Positions 57,401 through 64,000 of a stretch of DNA of 64,000 nucleotides are shown one piece after another (positions within the stretch are counted from its first letter, which is position 1; each line of letters starts with the position of its first letter). The notes under the pieces were generated by a model. That model had not been told where the DNA came from. It saw only the letters and a program-made list of their open reading frames with translations, and did not search any database. Made by a program: the position numbers and the translations under genes. This stretch comes from Eurosta solidaginis (taxonomy: Eukaryota; Arthropoda; Insecta; Diptera; Tephritidae): contig NC_090322.1 of the NCBI RefSeq assembly GCF_040869045.1, forward strand, positions 188,231,477-188,295,476. The letters are read 5' to 3'.

Positions 57401-59687
57401 CAAACTTTTCGATCCTTTAGGCTGGCTTGCGCCAATGGTTATTGTGGCAAAAATACTCATGCAGAGTATTTGGCTAGAAGGCACCGCTTGGGACGAACCA
57501 GTATCGACCAGTACGCTGGAACGATGGAAAACCTTCACCGACCAATACCACGAAATCGATAAAATCCGGATACCTAGATGGGTCAACTTTTCACCAGGAA
57601 CCGACATCGAGATCCATGGATTTTGTGATGCATCCGAGAAGGCTTATGCAGCAGCCATTTACATGCGCGTCAAAACGGATGATAATGTCTGCACGAACCT
57701 GCTTCTAGCCAAAACCCGAGTAGCCCCAGTGAAAACTCTTTCTCTTCCACGTTTGGAACTTTGCGGAGCCGTGCTGTTAGCGGAAATCACTGAATCCATT
57801 TTCAGAAACCTTAAGTTGGGACCAGTGCGAGTTCACCTTTGGACGGATTCAACTATCGTCCTCGCATGGATAAGGAAACCGCCGTGTTCCTGGTCCACTT
57901 TCGTCGCACATCGGATCACCAAGATCATCGACATGGTCGGAAATAAGGACTGGCTACATGTAAACTCAGAATCTAACCCAGCAGATTTAGGTAGCAGAGG
58001 ATTACCTGCGTCTGAATTGGTCAACAATTCGTTGTGGTGGCAGGGACCTTCTTGGCTGCAAGAAGACACTTCCCAATGGCCAGGACAAGAAAGTGACTAC
58101 ATCACCTCCGTAGAGGAAAAGAGGGCGAAGACATGCGCAACAACAACAGTAAATACTACCGATGTTCTCCAACGCTTTTCAGATCTACCTAGGGCTTTAC
58201 GGGTGCTCTCATACGTTATGAGGTTCTACCGAAGAACTCACCACAAAACAAAAAAATCATTTCAGGTCAAGTCACCTTTAATCTCTCCTGATGAGAGCAA
58301 AGCAGTAACCCAACTCCTAATTAAAATCTATCAGAAACAACACTATAGTTCCGAATATCGTGATCTAAAGGCCGGAAAACCAATTGCAGGGAAAAGTGCA
58401 ATACTCTCACTTAATCCCTACCTAGACCAACATGGCATCATTCGGGTAGGAGGACGACTCGGGGCGTCAAAGGACTTAGCCTTTAATGAACGCCACCCAA
58501 TCCTCCTCCCATACAACTGCCGGTTATCCCGTCTGACAGTCCTAATGTTTCATCAACAAAGTCTGCATGGGGAAAACCAACTCATGTTACGTCTGATACG
58601 CACCCAATACTGGATACCTAACATCAAAACCATGATTAGGGCTACAATTCACAATTGCAAAGTTTGCACTGTACACCGAAAGCGTGCTCAGACCCAACTT
58701 ATGGGTATTCTCCCTCGCGAACGCACGACATTCAGCCGTGCATTCACGAATACTGGAGTCGACTTTGCCGGACCCTTCGACATTAAAAGTTACCGCGGCA
58801 GAGGGTGTCGACTATCCAAAGGCTATGTCTGCCTTTTCGTGTGCTTTTCCACACGAGCGATTCATCTGGAGGCCACTACTGACCTCAGCACCCCATCATT
58901 TCTTGCGGCTTTTGCACGTTTTATATCTAGACGCGGATGTCCCAAAAACGTCTACTCCGACAACGGTACAAACTTTGTCGGAGCTTCACGATCCCTACGA
59001 TCGGAATTCAAAACTTTCATGGCACAAACCCGAGACAATGCTGTCTCGAAGTACAGCCACCAGTCACTCACTTGGCATTTCATCCCTGCGGGCGCTCCCC
59101 ACATGGGAGGGCTGTGGGAGGCTGGAGTGAAAAGCTTCAAAAGCCACTTCAAAAAGATAGCCTCACCACACAAATTTACATTCGAGGAATTCCATACACT
59201 CTTGTGCCGCATCGAGGCATGCCTGAACTCGCGGCCGCTCAGCCCGGCATCCAATGACCCAACGGACCTTGAGCCGCTTACTCCAGGTCATTTCCTCACT
59301 GGCAGCCATCTACTGGCTCCGCCAGAGCCGGATGCTAGTGAGAACCCTGCCTCGATGATCAATCGGTGGCAGAAACTCAAAGCCCTCCATCACACTTTCT
59401 GCAAGCGATGGAAAACCGAATATCTATCCGAACTTCAAAAAAGAGTGAAGTGGAAGCATCCCATACAAAATATAAAAGTGGGAGATCTCGCTGTCCTCAA
59501 AGAGGACCACTTATCTCCCAACGAATGGAGGTTAGGTCGAGTTGTCAACGTACACCCCGGCGAAGATGACCGAGTACGCGTAGTCGACCTCAAAACCGAG
59601 AAGGGTCAAGTCAGACGACCTTTGGTCAAACTGATCCTTCTTCCAACGGAAGAGACGGATTGCGAGAAGGCTAAGTGCTCCTCCTAA
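54432..59687 (+). CDS. BEL/Pao retrotransposon Gag-Pol polyprotein, intact (1751 aa)
   Basis: A single unbroken frame encodes everything this retrotransposon class needs except an envelope. In order: coiled N-terminus (1-105); DUF1759-type Gag (about 116-300, with FKGDYLSWPTFRDLF); zinc-knuckle region (CKMCKSTAHRLRNC at 335 and CLNCLSPGHTVTRC at 369); aspartic protease (ALIDSGSECSFI, aspartate 477). Reverse transcriptase follows (about 740-960), with FNSDIEKMYRQI and catalytic YVDD at 888-891; then BEL-type RNase H (IHGFCDASEKAYAAA at 1061, WTDSTIVLAW at 1137, NPADLGSRG at 1182). The integrase zinc finger is HQQSLH (1374) and CKVC (1409). The core shows GVDFAGP (1442), YSDNGTNF (1508) and GGLWEAGVKS (1559), all three acidic residues present. 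A DUF5641-type tail ends the protein. The upstream in-frame TAA makes 54,432 the first ATG; the ATG at 54,438 has the better context (AACATGG). No frameshift between gag and pol, as usual for BEL. Confidence 0.97.
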   Translation: MNMESYIRLADRIIEFEADFNDINAALHTVHTLAIQQKELQAKWEKAENALEELLGSDTLDAKKIAAVKIKHKAAYAVFLRCMSNMAELQAKLKEEKDRAVKPEGERGREHSIRLPACDTEVFKGDYLSWPTFRDLFTAIYKNNSRLSPVEKLFHLNQKTQGEAKDIVKKCPLTNEGFETAWKNLCERYENKRILVNSQLQILFNLKKIDSECGSSIKTLQRDINNCLASLKTHQIDVSNWDAIITYLCSTKLPENTLALWEQSIDHKTDISKWKDMDKFLSNRFQTLETVSGFTGNATSKVQKSNTSRQSTENPTKRLGAFQTKVTKQTTKSICKMCKSTAHRLRNCSRFCDLNPVERIKFVKSTNGCLNCLSPGHTVTRCTSSYNCSKCHSRHHTLLHADTLQQPAVRNPFKDADNAPSTSAQARKRQESGQPPSSANQNVKSCHANSSTGVLLGTARVHIHHNGTDFSARALIDSGSECSFITERLKRRINLPARKMHAHVSGITNAVSAQVKEASNIELRSPVDPCFSLTTPVLVLAKLTGNLPSCHINAMTMQAFPDLVLADKRFYVNEDVDLILGGDIYPQIIMSGIKKNVLNTLLAQETVFGWILTGRIESPNPTKSIMSFYNEVALDNQLKAFWEVENLPKNKILNEEERYCEQLFKETTQRSENGRYTVSLPFRQDYPNNINLGPSLKRACSQFFRNEGRLIKNPDLGKEYVRVLSEYETLGHMGKIEKNIPSDDSDNYFLPHHAVIKAESTTTKVRVVFNASSPTANGKSLNDILLPGPVLQADLPILILRWRLYRFVFNSDIEKMYRQIWVNENHTKFQRIVHRTSPNDPISLYELKTVTFGVNCAPYLAIRTLLQLADDVANSHPTAASILRESMYVDDVLSGGHTIASTIKARNEIHEALHSAGFPLRKWTSNCKEILKDIPKTDLLSEDFLAFEEASSVKALGIRWNAHSDLFYFKAGTLDNPENITKRAALSAIAKLFDPLGWLAPMVIVAKILMQSIWLEGTAWDEPVSTSTLERWKTFTDQYHEIDKIRIPRWVNFSPGTDIEIHGFCDASEKAYAAAIYMRVKTDDNVCTNLLLAKTRVAPVKTLSLPRLELCGAVLLAEITESIFRNLKLGPVRVHLWTDSTIVLAWIRKPPCSWSTFVAHRITKIIDMVGNKDWLHVNSESNPADLGSRGLPASELVNNSLWWQGPSWLQEDTSQWPGQESDYITSVEEKRAKTCATTTVNTTDVLQRFSDLPRALRVLSYVMRFYRRTHHKTKKSFQVKSPLISPDESKAVTQLLIKIYQKQHYSSEYRDLKAGKPIAGKSAILSLNPYLDQHGIIRVGGRLGASKDLAFNERHPILLPYNCRLSRLTVLMFHQQSLHGENQLMLRLIRTQYWIPNIKTMIRATIHNCKVCTVHRKRAQTQLMGILPRERTTFSRAFTNTGVDFAGPFDIKSYRGRGCRLSKGYVCLFVCFSTRAIHLEATTDLSTPSFLAAFARFISRRGCPKNVYSDNGTNFVGASRSLRSEFKTFMAQTRDNAVSKYSHQSLTWHFIPAGAPHMGGLWEAGVKSFKSHFKKIASPHKFTFEEFHTLLCRIEACLNSRPLSPASNDPTDLEPLTPGHFLTGSHLLAPPEPDASENPASMINRWQKLKALHHTFCKRWKTEYLSELQKRVKWKHPIQNIKVGDLAVLKEDHLSPNEWRLGRVVNVHPGEDDRVRVVDLKTEKGQVRRPLVKLILLPTEETDCEKAKCSS

Positions 59688-61340
59688 CAATCCCTCCGTT
59701 CCTCCATACCCCTCCCTTCAAAAAGAATCAAACCCAAAACACTATTTCCCCCGACTACCTACAATTAGAGGCCCACGGTTAGTGATAGCATCGAAAGCAT
59801 ATTAAGGAACCCACGTCTTCGTGTCTCTCTATCCCTAAGCTTGCGTTTCTCCCGAGCCATATATTATCATCAACCCCCCGGTCTCGTGAGGGTGCGAGTC
59901 TACCGGAGGGGAAACCTAAGGCGTACTACGCGATGGCAATGGGGAAAGGGAGCGCGGGACATAAAGACGCGTTCAACCACGCGCCGTGATGCCCCGCTAT
60001 CCCTAAGCGTGCGTCGCTCCCGCGGCCCTAATTATAATCAACCACCCCGGTCTCGTGAGGGTGCGAGTCTACCGGAGGGCGATCCTACATCTTATTTTTC
60101 TTTTTTTCGCACCTCCGGTCTCGTACCGAGTCTGCCGGAGGGGGAATCCTACACCTAGCTACTTGTGGGCAATGGGGAAAGGGAGCTAGAGACACGAGGA
60201 CGCATGAGAGCTTACCAAAAGCTCGCAAACAAAAAGCAATTTTTTTCTATGGTTTTTAACAACACTAACCGTGGCCCCCTGAACAAATAACCCAAATTCA
60301 ATCACCCCCCAGAGCGAGGATACCAGAACAACCCTAATGCAGATCGCCCATCTGCCACCAAGCACTTATTTTAATTTTGCAAAATAAACCCCACAATTCA
60401 CTCGCTCACCCAGAGCGAGGACACCAGAAACAATCCCATTCACTCGTTATCCCATAACGAGGACATCATAAAAGCCTACCGCAGAAGGGCGAACCGATCT
60501 GCCACAGAGTCTAAGGGCTTTCGGCCCTTTGTATATTTTAAACTTCCAAAATTCAACACCCATTCACGCGCCTCGAACGAGGACGCCAGACCCAGGACGC
60601 AGATCTACTATCTGCCAGAGAACATAAATGCACTCGGACAAAAGCACGAGGCCAACAGAATTTTTTTACTTAATGAGTAGGGACAGCCATATTCTAAATA
60701 TGGGTTAACCTCGGTTTACAGAACTTTGCGGAAACCATGGAATCGTGGACCTTCGTAAACCTATGAACCTAAGAAACCTAAGCCAAAACAAAATTCATCG
60801 TTCAACGGCAAAAACCTCGACTAGTAAATGATTCGCGTAAAGCAAAAGGAATCCATATCGTTGGTAACTAGTGGAGATACCATAACGAAATGCACTCAAT
60901 GACCATGTTGAATGATTGCTCGGAACCTTCGTCTCTATTTAAGAATTTGGGGAAGAGGTTGTATTTGGAAATTAACGGTTCACGGACACGAGCTTTCCGA
61001 AACGGGTGAATACTCTTTGTTTAGCGGGATCGCACAAAAGTTGGACTCTTCTGCCCAAGTTAAGGCCGGAATCTAAAGTTCTAAGACAATAAGCCATTTT
61101 CTTTTTGTTTTTGTTTTGGTCAGTTCATTGCGGCTGCTGAGTGGCGTATCACCCCATGCCGGCTACATCTTCAAATCATGCTATCTCAAAGTCAGAAATT
61201 TCCCAATACAGGATTTGTCTCCAAACCGCCCTATATTAGAGTGAGATTGAAGAACACTTAACCCCGGTATGCTTTTCATTAACTCCCTCCTGTGACAAAA
61301 ATGCTTTGAACTTATGCTCGTAGGGGGAGTTTTGGCAACA
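59688..61340 (+). other. BEL/Pao 3' non-coding region with hairpin-rich tandem repeats; no 3' LTR seen
   Basis: After the stop codon, units of about 170 bp repeat: CTATCCCTAAGC.TGCGT, CCCCGGTCTCGTGAGGGTGC, GAGTCTACCGGAGGG, GGCAATGGGGAAAGGGAGC (starts near 59,829, 59,998 and a shorter one near 60,110). Then about 100-bp units follow with short stems such as CTCGCTCACCCAGAGCGAGG, CTCGTTATCCCATAACGAG and GCCTCGAACGAGGACGCC, each followed by AGATC..CATCTGCCA or similar. The stretch from 60,660 to 61,340 is unique; TAGGGGGAGTTTTGG at 61,321 could be a polypurine tract. I find no sequence matching the LTR at 53,014. Confidence 0.6.
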
Positions 61341-61344
61341 TAGT

Positions 61345-62690
61345 GCATTTATGAATAAAATTCTAACGTACGGCATTCTTCAAACAATTTCGGGAAGGAA
61401 TGACCAAAACAGCATGACTTTGTCAATTCACGAAATCTTTAGTAGAAACGGAATTATTTCCCCAAAAAACCTTTGGCATTTACAAATTTATTATCATTAC
61501 TAATATACTACCAGAGATACTTGTCTACTACAATTTCACAGATTGTTCCTCAAAGCACAAACCTCTAGTATTGAATCAAACTCACCCACTCATTCTCTGC
61601 CACAAAATCAGCAATAAAATTAGCAATATCATCACCTCATCATCCCATAAGAACCACGTCCAAATCTAAAAGCATTTTTCGATTAAAAAAGTAATGTATC
61701 GTCGGGAGAAAAATGTACCTTAAATGTGATTATTCTTAAATAATCATTTAGGATTCACTTTACGAAACGCTTTATTCACAATTGATATCACTGTCAGAGT
61801 GAGCTTTAATTGTTTGGGAGTGATTCACAGGCATTTTCAGATCATGGTCATGAACATATTTTAATCGTTTTTGGTAGAGATGTATGAATGATTGTCGGAT
61901 TGGATTATCATGTATTTATTCTTCATACCTCAAAAAAAAAAAAAAAAAATAAGATCTTCAATGGACAGTTAAATTCTAACAAGTATAATATTTATTATTC
62001 ACTCAACAGATATAATCAGAAAAGATTCAGAAAGCTGAATGAAAAATTATTAAAAATTGTTGATCCCCCAAAGTAACCACATTTAATTCGAATATGATTC
62101 CACAGTATGATTGAAAAACTATATTCAATTTTTTGATCACCTAAGTATTCATATTTGATTATCTCTTTTGTTCAATTGTATGACAACTCATTATTCAGTC
62201 AGAAAGAGTAACCAGCTTGTATGGATAGGTGGAAAATTTCGGAATTGTGGTAAAGCTTGACACATCGTCGATTGATTCAACAGAGAGTAGGCGATATTTG
62301 TAAATAAAATTGATATATCAGACAGTAATTGCTAATATCCGCTTCTGTATTCAGTTATAGAGGTCCTTTTTTTCCGCCATCCTTACTTGTGGCTACAAGC
62401 CGCAGGAAGGGGCTCAGCGTATGATTGCGCAAGAATCGGTACCACCAAATCCAAATATACCACAAGGCTATTATCCTAACGGCGCACTTGATGCCTATCA
62501 AGGCACTGCAACTATTCACAACAACAAAAATGCATGCTTTCAAAACCTTGCAAAAGGACCCATAAGCCGGTAAATTGGCAGAAACCACGAAAAAATAACA
62601 AGTAACTTTATGAACCGAAAAGTTTTAGTCGGTTAAAAATATTGGAAAAACCAAAGATTGTTTATGCATATTAATTATTTATTTAATTGA
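61345..62690. other. AT-rich non-coding stretch, nothing assigned
   Basis: No recognisable gene. An A17 run near 61,932-61,949. The satellite does not resume here. Confidence 0.4.
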
Positions 62691-62697
62691 TTCTTAC

Positions 62698-64000
<1,303 letters not shown>

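Noticed and set aside
54425..59254. Antisense and alternate-frame ORFs of up to 148 codons across the BEL gene
   Set aside because: Shadows of the 1751-codon frame; none has family features.
61321..61400. 3' LTR of the BEL element after a TAGGGGGAG polypurine tract
   Set aside because: The sequence after it does not match the start of the 53,014 LTR (TGTTTAGGCAGG), so I cannot support a second LTR.

Overview
The window looks like non-coding, repeat-packed insect DNA, most likely from a higher fly (Diptera, possibly a tephritid fruit fly). The reasons are high AT content with many ATGTATGTAT-type runs, BEL/Pao, I/Jockey-type, Harbinger and hAT-like transposons, and a decayed kinase fragment closest to dipteran Rho-kinase. 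The species assignment is inference. I found no intact host protein-coding gene, no rRNA, no true tRNA gene and no CRISPR array. The setting fits heterochromatin, a very large intron or a gene desert.

Layout. 0.9-2.7 kb: a non-LTR reverse transcriptase fragment joined to a broken BEL/Pao integrase. 3-6.2 kb: dispersed repeats, a SINE relic and AT-rich tandem repeats. 7.5-9.6 kb: two minus-strand non-LTR (LINE) fragments. 11.0-11.5 kb: a long-inverted-repeat MITE. 14.0-14.9 kb: a LINE RNase H fragment. 16.0-18.3 kb: a complete tRNA-derived SINE, a duplicated polypurine block and a polypyrimidine block. 19.5-24.2 kb: a 112-bp tandem repeat and copies of a non-autonomous element ('element T') that carries internal 130-bp repeats. 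24.4-26.6 kb: TTATCGAT-rich clusters, a GA tract and a 440-bp palindrome. 27-41 kb: a mixture of SINEs, LINE relics, a second element T and a 1.1-kb palindrome. 43 kb: an LTR-like promoter carrying a hAT-like hairpin insertion.

44.8-53.0 kb is a satellite array of about 51 units of 130 bp. The unit is the same sequence found inside element T. A 1.53-kb Harbinger transposon with its TAA target duplication interrupts the array, and another foldback element is nested inside the Harbinger. At 53,014 a BEL/Pao LTR retrotransposon begins directly in a satellite unit. It has one 503-bp LTR and a single intact 1751-codon Gag-Pol reading frame (54,432-59,687). It is followed by a structured, repeat-rich 3' region, but I see no 3' LTR and no return of satellite before the window ends. 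At 62.7-63.0 kb on the minus strand lies a decayed exon of a Rok/ROCK-type kinase with a frameshift, a stop codon and lost catalytic residues.

The genes do not form a pathway. What the window records is nested insertion: a satellite growing from a transposon's internal repeat and then invaded by a DNA transposon and a retrotransposon, alongside a SINE family with clear target-site duplications.
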